The position numbers and the translations under genes are program-made. Below, one piece after another: positions 1 to 10,104 of a DNA stretch of 64,000 bases. Numbering within the stretch: the stretch's first letter is position 1; the number at the start of each line of letters is the position of its first letter. Below the pieces are notes generated by a model. The model was not told the DNA's origin. It was given only the letters and a program-made list of their open reading frames with translations, and searched no databases. Where the stretch lies: positions 1-64,000 of the forward strand of contig NZ_JANXRJ010000123.1 in assembly GCF_025353065.1 (NCBI RefSeq), written 5' to 3'. The stretch is from Lapillicoccus sp. GTDB lineage: Bacteria; Actinomycetota; Actinomycetes; Actinomycetales; Dermatophilaceae.

Positions 1-1
1 G

Positions 2-1258
2 TTCAAGCGGGTCAACGACACCGCCGGCCACGCCGCCGGTGACGCGGTCCTCGTCGAGACGACGCGGCGGATGCGCGCGGTCCTGCGCGAGCAGGACACC
101 GTCGCGCGGGTCGGCGGCGACGAGTTCGTCGTCGTCGTCGAGCCCTGGCAGCGAACGCCCGGCAACGGACCGACCGACGCGCCCTTCGACGACCGCGCGC
201 TCGCGGTCGAGCTGGCCGAGCGCCTGGCGGAGGCGCTCCGGCAGCCCGTCGAGGTCGACGGGGTCGAGCACGTCGTGACGGCGAGCATCGGCATCACCTA
301 CGCCGGCACCGTCGCGGTGGCCGCCGAGGACGTGCTGCGCGACGCCGACGCCGCGATGTACCACGCCAAGCACGCCGGCAAGGACCGCTTCGAGGTCTTC
401 GAGGACGGGCTGCGCGTCGACCTGGCCGAGCGGGGGCGCGTGGAGCAGCTCCTGCGCCGGGCTGTCTCACCCACCGTGGTGCCTGCACCCCGCGGGACTC
501 CTACGCTGGCCGCGGCATACCAGGCGGTCGTGGACGCGGCGACCGGTAACCTGGTCGGCTTCGAGGCGCTGGCCCGACTGTCCGACGGCGAGGGGGGGAC
601 CATCCCCCCCGACGTGTTCATCCCGGTCGCCGAGAGCACGGCCCTGATCCGCCCGCTGGGCATCTTCATGCTCGACCAGGCCTGCCGACAGCTGGCCGAG
701 TGGCGTCGGACGTTCCCCGGCATGGCGCACGTCACGATGGCCGTCAACGTCTCAGCGCTGCAGGCTCAGCACGCAAGTCTGCTGGACGACGTCCGCGGCA
801 CCGTGCGGGCCCATGGGCTCACGGGCTCGGACCTCGTCCTGGAGCTGACGGAGTCCTCGCTGCTGCAGGCGGCGCACTCCACCCTCTCCGCCCTTCAGGC
901 CCTGCGCGACGACGGCGTCGGCATCGCCATCGACGACTTCGGCACCGGCTACGCCAGCCTGCGCTACCTCACGACGTTGCCCGTGTCCGCGGTCAAGGTG
1001 GACCGCTCCTTCACCGCCGGACTCCCCCACGACCAGACCTGTCAGACCATCGTGCGCGCCGTCATCGGCCTCGCTGCCGAGCTCAACCTCTCTTGCATCG
1101 TCGAGGGCGTCGAGACGGAGGAGCAGCGGGAAGCCCTCCCCGCCGGCGTGCAGCTCCAGGGCTGGCTCACCGGCAGACCCACCTTGGAGCCTGACATCGC
1201 CGCACTGCTCGTCGGCACGATCAGTGCTCGGCCGTATCCGGTGTTCATGGTGCGATGA
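2..1258 (+). CDS. GGDEF-EAL diguanylate cyclase/phosphodiesterase (5' truncated by window edge)
   Basis: Frame open from base 2; FKRVNDTAGHAAGDAVL, RVGGDEFVVVV (GGDEF) and GFEALARL (EAL), DDFGTGYASL. Confidence 0.93.
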   Translation, partial: FKRVNDTAGHAAGDAVLVETTRRMRAVLREQDTVARVGGDEFVVVVEPWQRTPGNGPTDAPFDDRALAVELAERLAEALRQPVEVDGVEHVVTASIGITYAGTVAVAAEDVLRDADAAMYHAKHAGKDRFEVFEDGLRVDLAERGRVEQLLRRAVSPTVVPAPRGTPTLAAAYQAVVDAATGNLVGFEALARLSDGEGGTIPPDVFIPVAESTALIRPLGIFMLDQACRQLAEWRRTFPGMAHVTMAVNVSALQAQHASLLDDVRGTVRAHGLTGSDLVLELTESSLLQAAHSTLSALQALRDDGVGIAIDDFGTGYASLRYLTTLPVSAVKVDRSFTAGLPHDQTCQTIVRAVIGLAAELNLSCIVEGVETEEQREALPAGVQLQGWLTGRPTLEPDIAALLVGTISARPYPVFMVR

Positions 1259-1680
1259 CCCGGGCCACTGCGCCAAGTAAGGAGACCCGGCTCAGCCGCT
1301 GCCCCTGACGTCAGATTCCCCGGATCTCCGCTGTGCTATACCGTCTTCCGGCCGATACCGACGAAATGACCCGCCCGCGCTCGAAGCTCAGGATGCCCGG
1401 ACACAACCGATGCATCCTGCTGTCGTCACCCCGGAGCACCGAGGAAGCGGTGCTTCCTCTCTCCCTCGAGACGACCATGCCACTCCTGGGCGTGGTCACG
1501 GCTGGATGCATCCTCGTGGGGTTCGTCTCGCTATCGACGTGGCTGGGCCGCAAGGATGGCGACTACCTCATGCAGTGGGGGCCCAGGACGCTCCAGGTCG
1601 AGAGCGTGGCCGCCGAGCACGGGCCGGAGGAACGTACCTGACCCACTTGACTCCGAGTCGAGCAGGCAGCTCTCGACCGG

Positions 1681-4600
1681 TCAGGCGTAGACGTCCGCGA
1701 CGTAGCGGCTGTGCTCCCGCTGCATCTCGATCATCCACGCATCGGCCCGCTCGGCCGTCGCGCCGGTCGCCTCGATGTAGATGCGGGTGCAGGTGTCGTA
1801 GACCGCCGGGGCCATCCGCTGACCGTCCCCGCAGACGAAGAAGATCGCCCCGGCACGGACGAGGTCGATCACCTCGGCGCGGTCGGCCCACAGCCGGTCC
1901 TGGACGAACGTCACGCCGTCGGCGGGGGTGACGGAGAACGCCGGCCGCACCGCGACGAGGCCCTGCTCCGCCCACTCGTCGAGCTCGTCGCGGTAGAGGA
2001 AGTCGACGTCGGGCTGGTCGCAGCCAAAGAACAGCAGGGCCGGCGCCGGAGTGACTCCCTGCTCCTGGGCCGCCAGCGCGCGGTCCTGCAGGAAGCCGCG
2101 GAACGGCGCGATCCCGGTGCCCGCGCACACCATCACGACCGGCGTGGCGAGCGACTGCGGCGGGTGGAACGCGACGTTCGACGGTCGCACGGTCACCGCG
2201 ACCTTCGTCCCCGGACGCGCGCGGGCGAGATAGGTCGAGGCCGCGCCCTCGTAGGTGCCGGAGCCCGACAGCGCCGGAGCGGTCAGCACCGAGACGGTGA
2301 GGGTGACGTGGTCGGTGCTCCACCTCGGCGAGGAGGAGATCGAGTACTGACGGGGGGTCAGGGGGGTGAGCATCTGCAGGAAGGTCCCGAACGCCAATTG
2401 GCATGCGGGATAACGCTCGAGGAGGTCGAGCACCGTGATCCGCGGGGTCAGGATCTCGTCGGTGTATGCCGCGGGGTCACCGGCGAGGGCGGCCAGGGCC
2501 GCCTTGTCGGGCGGGCACACCGTGGCGTCGGCGAGCAGCTCGAGCTGCTTGCGGGTGGCGGGCAGGGACAGCTCGACGTAACTGGCCAGCAGCTCGCCCG
2601 CGGTCACCGGCGTGTCGGTGGGCAGGAACGTGTGGCCGCCCTCGCTGATGCGGATCACGGTCTGGGCGTCGTACGCGAGGTCGAACCGGCTGAGGGCGCG
2701 ATCCACGGCCAGCGTCGGGTTGAGCGGCAGGACCGCGAGATAGTCCCCCGTCTCGTAGGTCATGCCGTCGGGGAGGGCGATCTCCAGGTGACGCTTGGAC
2801 CGGGCGCCCGAGGCGTCCATGTCCACCAGCTCACGGTTGGCCACGACCGCGCCCAGCTGCAGGTGGTTCTGGCGCAGGATCGGGTCCCGGGTCGCCCCGA
2901 CGAACTCGACCTCGAGCAGCGGGGTCGGCGCCGGGACCTCGTCGTCCTGGCCCAGCGCGGTGGTGACCGGTCCCCAGAACCCGGAGTACCAGTCGTCGAA
3001 GTCGCCGAAGAAGTCGCCGCGGGCGTTGGCCGCACCGCGGTCGACCAGGCGGGTGGCCCCGGCGCGGGCGAGGTGCTCGTCGATCGCGGTGGGGACGGCC
3101 TGGTAGGTGCGGGCCCAGTCCGTGTTGCCGCAGCCGAACACGGCATACCGCACTCCCTCGAGCGCGCCCTCGGGCAGCTCGCTCACCCAGGCGAGGAACT
3201 GGCGGGCGTTGTCCGGCGGCTTCCCCTCGTAGGAGGAGCAGACCACGATGACGGCGCCGTCGGTCGGGAGGGGACCCGCCGTGCTGTCGAGGGTGTCGAC
3301 GCTGGGGGTGTAGCCGCGCTGCTTCGCGTCTTGGCGATCCGCTCGGCGAAGGCCTGCGAGGTGCCCGCGTTGGAGCCGAAAAGCACGCGGAGGGGGATCC
3401 CGTTCGCGGCGGCCGCTGCGACCTGCCGACCGCCGGACTGCTTGGCGGCTTCGGGCGCCGAGACGATCGTGGTGTCGCGGCGTCGCGCTCTCATGTAGAG
3501 CTCGTCCGGCTTGATCGTCAGGGTCTGCTTGATCTTCAGCTGGTAGTCCGGGTCGACGGGGCTGAGATCGAAGCGCTGCAACAGCATCGCGAGGAACACG
3601 ACCGCCTCCTGCAGGGCGAACCCACGCCCGATGCACGACCGCTGACCGTTACCGAAGGGCTTCCAGGCGTTGGGCGGCAGCGCCTGGGCGCGGTCGAAGG
3701 CGAACCGGTCGGGGTCGAACGAGTCGGCGTCATCGCCCCATACGGCAGGGTCGCGGTGCAGCGCCGGTATGACGACGAGGAGCGCCTGCCCGGCGTCGAT
3801 GGCGAAGCGGCCACCGATGACGGTGTCCTCGTAGGGCGTCAAGGAGAAGGCGGGCGCGGTGGGCCACAGCCGCAGGGACTCCTTGAGGACCTGGTCGAGG
3901 TAGGTCAGGTCGGCGAGGTCGGAGAACTGGGGGGCGCGCTCGCCGAGCACCTCGTCGACGTGCGCGCGGGCCTTGGCCAGCAGCTCGGGGTGACGCAGCA
4001 GCTCGTAGAGCGTGAAGGTCAGCAGCCCGCTGGTGGTCTCGTGCCCAGCGATCAGGAAGGTCACCATCTGGTAGCGGAGGTTCTCGTCCGAGAGTCGTTC
4101 TCCGGTCTGGGGATCGGTGGCCGTGAGCATCGTGTCGAGGATGTCGTGCTGACCCTCGGGCAGCGGGTGGCGTCGGCGGTCGGCGATCAGCTGGTCGGCG
4201 ACGTCGTACATCACCCGCTTGTCTTCGTCGTACTGGTGACGCGTCTTCAGCATCAGCCGGGTCTGCAGCGGCAGCCGCTGCCCGCGCGCCCTGGACTCGA
4301 TCAGGGTGCGGGTCATCGAGCCGACGAAGGGGTGGGTCTGCTCGGAGTACATGCTGTTGAAGCGATAGGAGAACGAGCACAGGGCGATCGTGTCCAGGGT
4401 CAGCCGCGTCGCGTCGCCGCCGATGTCGATGGAGTGCTCGGGGCCCTGTCGCTCCCACTTCAACAGCAGCTGGTCGGCGATGTCGATCATCCCGTCGAAC
4501 ATCCCGTGCAGGGCTGCCGGTCCGAAGGCGGGCATCAGGATCCGGTGTGCCGCGCCCCAGTTCGGCTCGTCGGTGTCGGCCGTGAACAGCCCGTCACCGG

Positions 4601-4871
4601 CGAAGTCGCGCACCTGCAGGAGCGCGCGGTTCAGCTTCTTGTCGAACCGGGTCTCGTCGCACAGCTCGTTGACCAGCTCCTGGGAGGTGACGATCAGCAG
4701 GTTGTTGCCGAGGACCTCCAGCCGGAAGAGGGGGCCGTACTCCTTCGCCAGCTCCGCGAGCCCGAACACGCCCTTGTCCTGGTCGACGTCATTGAGGTTG
4801 CCCACGATGGGTCGCGGCTTGGGCTGGGGAATCGGTTGCAGGACGGGGAGTGGGCATGTGCGTACCTTCAT
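1681..4871 (-). pseudogene. Self-sufficient cytochrome P450-reductase fusion (CYP102/P450-BM3-like), frameshifted at the start of the flavodoxin domain
   Basis: P450 half in ORF 3183..5864 (FLIAGHETTSGLL, ESLRLWPTAPAFSL, PFGNGQRSCIGRGFAL) from ATG at 4871; FMN/FAD/NADPH reductase half in another frame, ORF 1681..3636 (SSYEGKPPDNARQF, RQYSISSSP, CAGTGIAPFRGFLQDR); join at about 3330. Confidence 0.88.
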
Positions 4872-5014
4872 CGGGGAGCCGGGACCAGCAGTATCGGGTA
4901 ACAGGCTAGGTCGGCCACCTGAGGTCGGCGCGAGCAGGGTCGCGCCACACCGTCCCGATGGGCACACCCCCACCGAGCTCCTCCCCCTCACGAACGGGTA
5001 GCGGTGCCCGGGCT

Positions 5015-5479
5015 CTAGACGGCGGAGTCTGCGACGACCGCCTTGGCCCGGGTGACACCGACCAGGCTGACGACCATCAGAACGGCTTCGACGACGAGGC
5101 TGATGAGGCCGAGCGGCTCGGTCCAGTTGCCCCGGTCGTCGGCGTAGTCGGGCAGGCCCGGGCCACGCGACAGGCAGTAGCCGACGATCGGCACGAGCCC
5201 GGCGAGGAAGGCGACCGCCCAGACCATGACCGAGTTTCGGGTCCGGGGGGCGAGCAGGAGGACGGCGACGATGACGGCGGAGATCTCGAGCAGGTAGTAG
5301 CCGATGCCGATGTCGCCCGGGTCCTTCGACCCGGGGACACCACCCTGGTCGATGAGGTGGATCGCGGCCACGCCCAGGCAGAGCACCGCTGCGATGGCGG
5401 CCAGGACGATGGGGACGTTCAGGGTTCGCGAGCTGGCGAGACCGGGGGGGGCCATGGTGCGGTCGGGACGCGAGGACAT
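5015..5479 (-). CDS. Small multi-pass membrane protein
   Basis: 155 codons; RBS AAGGAG upstream of ATG; MSSRPDRTMAPPG... with about four hydrophobic segments. Confidence 0.7.
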   Translation of the reverse strand: MSSRPDRTMAPPGLASSRTLNVPIVLAAIAAVLCLGVAAIHLIDQGGVPGSKDPGDIGIGYYLLEISAVIVAVLLLAPRTRNSVMVWAVAFLAGLVPIVGYCLSRGPGLPDYADDRGNWTEPLGLISLVVEAVLMVVSLVGVTRAKAVVADSAV

Positions 5480-6101
5480 CGTGGTACTCCTTCGGTGGGG
5501 GAAAGGTGCACTCACAACCGTGTCTCCGGTTTCTTGGAGGGATCTGGGAAACGGGCTTTTCGCCCGGTTCTTGACCGAGTCCAGACGAAATCCCGGCGAA
5601 GGGCGGGATGAATCGTGAATGTCGGCGGGACCTTCGGCACCTGACACGGGTGGCGGCCGGGCACACGATGGGGTCATCGGCCGTCCACCAGCAGCGAGAC
5701 CCGCGCTGGACCGGTCCGCGTGACGCTCCTGGCCAGTTGAGGTGCGACGCAGGACTCTCTGAGACAACCCCAAGATGCCCGGCGCATGCTCTGGTCCAGG
5801 AGGGAAACGCGTCGTCCACGCGCTCCTCCCCCTCCGCTCCGACCCGGAAGCGAAGGGGCACCACCCGTGAAGGGAACTGTCATGACATCCACCGGCAGGC
5901 GCGGCGCGGCAGTTCGCGCCTGGATCCTCCGCAACATCGTGGCCGACGATCCCCATCCCGTCCCGAGCGCCCTCGACGTCCTGGACCATGCGAACCCACC
6001 GAAGCCACTGACCACCCAGGCCACTGCGGCCGAAAGTGCGGCGAGCGGCACGAGGGGCTGAGCCGAGTGGCCGACCGCGAGCAGGGCGACGATCCCGAGG
6101 A

Positions 6102-6686
6102 CTAGGCGTGCGCCGGACCCAGCGACTCGCGCAGGTGGATCAGGGCGTTGCGGATCCTCGTTCTGGAGGTGCCGAGCGGGATCTGCAGGATGTGCGCAAC
6201 CTCGGTATGCGTATGGCCACCGAAGTAGGCCAGCTCGAGCGCACGCCGCTGGACCGGGGTCAGCACGGCCAACGAGGTCCGCACCCGCGCCGCCTGCAAC
6301 GACCCGGGCGACGCCTCCGCGATGACGTCGGCCTCGAACCCCGAGCCGAGCTCCCGGTCCCGGGCGTCGCGCCGGCCGGACGCCTCGGGCGACCGGACCC
6401 GGTCCACGGCCCTGCGGTGCGCGATCGTCAGCATCCAGCCCAGAGCGCCACCGGAGGCTGCGTCGAATCCCCCTGCGGTGCGCCAGATCTCGAGGAACGC
6501 CTCCTGCGTCACCTCCTCGGCCTGGCCGCGGTCACGCACCACCCGCAGGACCAGCCCGAACACCCGTGACGCGTAGGCGTCGTAGAGCCTCGAGAAGGCG
6601 TCCCGGTCACCGCTCGAGACCTGAAGGAGAAGCTCTGCCGCCTGGGAGGACCCGGACAGCTGGTCGGGCGAGGGCGTCGGGATCAC
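6102..6686 (-). CDS. ECF RNA polymerase sigma factor (SigK-like)
   Basis: LLLQVSSGDRDAFSRLYDAYASRVFGL, EEVTQEAFLEIWR, LTPVQRRALELAYFGGHTHTEVA sigma2/sigma4 regions. Confidence 0.9.
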   Translation of the reverse strand: MIPTPSPDQLSGSSQAAELLLQVSSGDRDAFSRLYDAYASRVFGLVLRVVRDRGQAEEVTQEAFLEIWRTAGGFDAASGGALGWMLTIAHRRAVDRVRSPEASGRRDARDRELGSGFEADVIAEASPGSLQAARVRTSLAVLTPVQRRALELAYFGGHTHTEVAHILQIPLGTSRTRIRNALIHLRESLGPAHA

Positions 6687-6908
6687 AACGACACGTCCTT
6701 CAGGATCGCGATGGTGACCCGGTGGTGGGTCGTGGTCGGGCAGGCCACACGGTAGATCCTATTTATCCATAATCGTCCGTTTATTACGATTTCTTGGTCG
6801 TCCTGAGACACAACCGCAAGAAACCCGGCTGCCATCCGTGTCGCGGCCCCGTCGTCCGCGAGGAAGCCGTTGACGAGCGAAACCACTACTTGACGAAATG
6901 GATCACGC

Positions 6909-7400
6909 ATGAGTAATTTGATGGTGACTGGAAAGAGGCTCCTCGTGAATCGAGTGGCACGACTAAGGCTGGACGACCAGCTCTGCTTCTCAATGTATGC
7001 CGCCTCGAACGCCATCGTCCGGGCCTACCGGCCGTTGCTCGGCAAGATCGGGCTCACCTACCCGCAGTACCTCGTGATGATGGTGCTCTGGGAGGAGGAC
7101 GGCCAGTCGGTGCGCGACATCGCCGATCGGCTGCTGCTGCCCCCTCATGCCCTCAGTCCGCTCCTCGAGCGGATGAGCACAGCGGGCCTGCTCACCCGCG
7201 ATCGGGACCCGCACGACGGGCGGGTCGTCCGCATCCACCTGACCAGGGCCGGGACCCGGCTGCACGACGCTGCCTCGCGGGTCCAGGCCTCCGTCGCCTG
7301 TCAGACCCAGTTGTCGCCGGACGCCTTGGCCGGCATGCGCGACCAGCTCCAGGAGTTCGTGATGGTCATGGAGCAGCGGCCCGATCTCGTGCCGGGCTGA
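6909..7400 (+). CDS. MarR-family regulator, OhrR-like
   Basis: LDDQLCFSMYAASNAIVRAY with conserved N-terminal Cys of OhrR; LTYPQYLVMMVLWEEDGQSVRDIADRLLLPPHALSPLLERM wHTH. Confidence 0.85.
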   Translation: MSNLMVTGKRLLVNRVARLRLDDQLCFSMYAASNAIVRAYRPLLGKIGLTYPQYLVMMVLWEEDGQSVRDIADRLLLPPHALSPLLERMSTAGLLTRDRDPHDGRVVRIHLTRAGTRLHDAASRVQASVACQTQLSPDALAGMRDQLQEFVMVMEQRPDLVPG

Positions 7401-7486
7401 GCCGGTGCCCAGATCGGCGAGCGAGCGTTTACCGCGCACTTCGTGCCGCGGCCGCATAGCAAACCCCGAGCCAAGGGAGTGAGTCG

Positions 7487-7807
7487 ATGGAGTCCGCACA
7501 ATGGGGCCCACGATCCATCAGCGTGGACGACGACCTCCTGCTGACGCTGGAGCGCCTCGACGAGCAGGTGCGCAGCCTCCAGGCGGCACTGCTGTCCAAC
7601 CGGCGCATCGGGGTCGCGGTCGGGATCGTGATGAACGAGCTGCGGATCACCGAGTCGGCGGCCTTCGAGGCGCTCCGACGCTTCAGCATGGACAGCAACC
7701 GCAAGCTGCGCGACGTCGCTGAGGACGTCATCGACACCGGTGAGCTGCCCGATGACCTTCGGCGGAGGGTCCTCGAGCCCATACCCCTGCGTCCGGCAGG
7801 TCGGTAG
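7487..7807 (+). CDS. ANTAR-domain protein
   Basis: LQAALLSNRRIGVAVGIVMNELRITESAAFEALRRFSMDSNRKLRDVAEDVI resembles the ANTAR RNA-binding domain. Confidence 0.8.
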   Translation: MESAQWGPRSISVDDDLLLTLERLDEQVRSLQAALLSNRRIGVAVGIVMNELRITESAAFEALRRFSMDSNRKLRDVAEDVIDTGELPDDLRRRVLEPIPLRPAGR

Positions 7808-7842
7808 CCGAGGAGGCCACCGGCGTGCCGGACCCCAGGCTA

Positions 7843-7857
7843 GTGAAATCGATTACC
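7843..7857. promoter_or_regulatory. Candidate LacI operator 1 (GTGAAATCGATTACC)
   Basis: Palindromic AATCGATT core with central CG, upstream of the lacI-type gene; matches three other sites in the locus. Confidence 0.75.
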
Positions 7858-7875
7858 AGCCCCTAGGGTTCGGTG

Positions 7876-8886
7876 ATGGTCAAGATCAAGGACGTCGCCC
7901 GCCTGGCCGGCGTTTCCTCGGCCACGGTGTCCCGCGTCCTCAACGGCGTCTCGACCGTGGACGCCGACATGGCAGAGCAGGTGCGCGCGGCGGCCAAGAG
8001 CCTCGACTACCGCGCCAACGGGGTGGCTCGCAGCCTGCGCCTGCAGCGCACCGACGTCTGGGCGCTGATCATCTCCGACATCGGCAACCCCTTCTTCACC
8101 GCGGTCGCCCGTGGAGTGGAGGACGTCGCACAGCGCGAGGGCTTCTCCGTGGTGCTCTGCAACACCGACGAGAACTCCGACAAGGAGGCGCGCTACATCG
8201 ACGTCGCCGAGCGGGAGCAGGTCGCCGGCGTCATCATGTCGCCCAACATGTTCGGCAGCGACATCTCGCGCCTGACGTCGGCGGGCATCCCGGTGGTGGC
8301 GATCGACCGGCCGCTGCGGGAGCCGGTCGACTCCGTCCTGGTCAGCTCGGGTGACGGCGCCCGCGACGCGGTGCTCCACCTGTTCGAGCAGGGCTGGACG
8401 CGACCGGCGTGCGTCACCGGCCCCGCCCAGGCCGACACCGCGGAGCAGCGGCTGGCGGGCTACCGCGAGGCGTTCGCCCGGACAGGTCGGCGCCCGGCCA
8501 GGTCGTTGGTGCGCCACGGCGACTACCGCGCCGAGGCGGCGCAGTCCGCGGTGGCGTCCCTGCTCGACTCTCCCCACCCCCCGGACTCCTTCTTCGTCGC
8601 CAACTCCTCGATGGCCCTCGGGGCGCTGGCGGAGTTCACCCGCCGCCGCCTGGTGCCCGGCAAGGACGTCGGCCTCGTCGCCTTCGACGATGCGCCGTGG
8701 GCCAAGTTCGTCAGTCCCCCGCTGTCCGTCGTGGTCCAGCCCACCTACGACATCGGGGTCCGTGCCGGTGAGCTCCTCCTCGAGCGGGTGCGCCGGCTCA
8801 CCGATGCCAAGCCGCGGATCGTGATGCTGTCGACGGAGCTCGTCGTGCGCGAGAGCTCCCTGAGACGAGGTCGGCGACGGTCTTGA
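7876..8886 (+). CDS. LacI-family transcriptional regulator
   Basis: VKIKDVARLAGVSSATVSRVLNG HTH; periplasmic-binding-like C-terminal domain; candidate operator just upstream. Confidence 0.95.
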   Translation: MVKIKDVARLAGVSSATVSRVLNGVSTVDADMAEQVRAAAKSLDYRANGVARSLRLQRTDVWALIISDIGNPFFTAVARGVEDVAQREGFSVVLCNTDENSDKEARYIDVAEREQVAGVIMSPNMFGSDISRLTSAGIPVVAIDRPLREPVDSVLVSSGDGARDAVLHLFEQGWTRPACVTGPAQADTAEQRLAGYREAFARTGRRPARSLVRHGDYRAEAAQSAVASLLDSPHPPDSFFVANSSMALGALAEFTRRRLVPGKDVGLVAFDDAPWAKFVSPPLSVVVQPTYDIGVRAGELLLERVRRLTDAKPRIVMLSTELVVRESSLRRGRRRS

Positions 8887-8917
8887 CGCTACGGCGACCC
8901 GAACCGTAGGTTGGGAC

Positions 8918-8934
8918 GAGAAATCGATTCCCCA
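8918..8934. promoter_or_regulatory. Candidate LacI operator 2 (GAGAAATCGATTCCCC)
   Basis: Same palindrome upstream of the DUF2961 gene. Confidence 0.75.
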
Positions 8935-8988
8935 CGCATGGGCTCGTCGCTGTCACACCTCGCGCAGTCATACCAAGGAGCTCTCCGT

Positions 8989-10104
8989 ATGCCGCTCGTC
9001 CCGCCCGCCGACATCTCGACGCTGCGTCGCGTCCGGACCCGCTCGATCTCCCCGGAGAACTTCGACGGAGCCAAGGGCGGCGGCGGACGGGCCACCGAGG
9101 GCACCGGCGCGAGCTGTGCCGTCGACCTCGGCCCGGGCTGGAAGATCTCCCCCAGCGTGGACATCGCCGCGGGCGCGACCTTCGACATGGCCACCATCGA
9201 GGGCGCGGGCCGGATCACCCACATCTGGCTGACGACCCACCGCAGCAACTGGCGCTCCCTCGTGCTGCGCGCCTACTGGGACGGCGCGAGCGAGCCCGCC
9301 ATCGAGGTGCCCGTCGGGGACTTCTTCGCCAACGGCTGGGGCACGTTCGCCCAGGTGTCGTCGTCGATGATCGCCGCCAACCCGCACGGCGGCTTCAACT
9401 CCTACTGGCCGCTGCCGTTCCGCACCGGAGCCCGGCTGACGATCGAGAACCTCTCGGACGCCGTCACGACGGTCTACTACCAAGTCACCTACGAGACCGG
9501 CATCGACCCGGCAGACCTCGGCGACGCGGGCTACTTCCACGCCCAGTTCCGCCGGTCCAACCCGCTGCCCGACCGCGAGACCCACCCGCTCCTCCTCGAC
9601 GTGCAGGGCCGCGGTCACTACGTCGGGACCTACATGGCCTGGGGCGTCAACAGCCCCGGCTGGTGGGGCGAGGGGGAGATCAAGTTCTACCTCGACGGCG
9701 ACCTGCGCCAGAGCGACGGAGCGTTCCCGACGATCGCGGGCACCGGCACCGAGGACTACTTCGGCGGCGCGTGGAACTTCGACGTGCCCGACCAGGGCTA
9801 CACCGAGTACTCGACGCCCTACCTCGGTATGCCGCAGGTGCTGCGACCCGACGGTCTCTACCACTCGCAGCAGCGTTTCGGTCTCTACCGGTGGCACGTC
9901 CTCGACCCCATCCACTTCGAGGAGGACCTGACCGTCGACATCCAGGCGCTCGGCTGGCGGTCCGGCCACCGCTACAACCTGCTGCACGACGACATCGCCT
10001 CGACCGCCCTGTTCTACCTCGACCGGCCGACCACCACGAGGCCGCCCTTCCCCGACCGGGACGCGCTCGAGCTGGCCGGCGAACCGATGGACCCGCTCAC
10101 CTGA
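8989..10104 (+). CDS. DUF2961 glycoside hydrolase (GH172-type; candidate exo-alpha-D-arabinofuranosidase or alpha-D-fructofuranosidase)
   Basis: RBS AAGGAG then ATG; SISPENFDGAKGGGG, GRITHIWLTT, VPVGDFFANGWG, GTGTEDYFGGAWNF, HSQQRFGLYRWHVLDPIHFEEDL are DUF2961 signatures; no signal peptide. Confidence 0.88.
   Translation: MPLVPPADISTLRRVRTRSISPENFDGAKGGGGRATEGTGASCAVDLGPGWKISPSVDIAAGATFDMATIEGAGRITHIWLTTHRSNWRSLVLRAYWDGASEPAIEVPVGDFFANGWGTFAQVSSSMIAANPHGGFNSYWPLPFRTGARLTIENLSDAVTTVYYQVTYETGIDPADLGDAGYFHAQFRRSNPLPDRETHPLLLDVQGRGHYVGTYMAWGVNSPGWWGEGEIKFYLDGDLRQSDGAFPTIAGTGTEDYFGGAWNFDVPDQGYTEYSTPYLGMPQVLRPDGLYHSQQRFGLYRWHVLDPIHFEEDLTVDIQALGWRSGHRYNLLHDDIASTALFYLDRPTTTRPPFPDRDALELAGEPMDPLT

Noticed and set aside
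1333-1641. 102-aa ORF, possibly a one-TM small protein from ATG near 1477
   Set aside because: No convincing RBS or family resemblance; could be intergenic
5881-6061. Possible 60-aa protein MTSTGRRGAAVRAWILRNIVADDPHPVPSALDVLDHA...
   Set aside because: RBS-like AGGGAA is present, but there is no family recognition and it is too short to support
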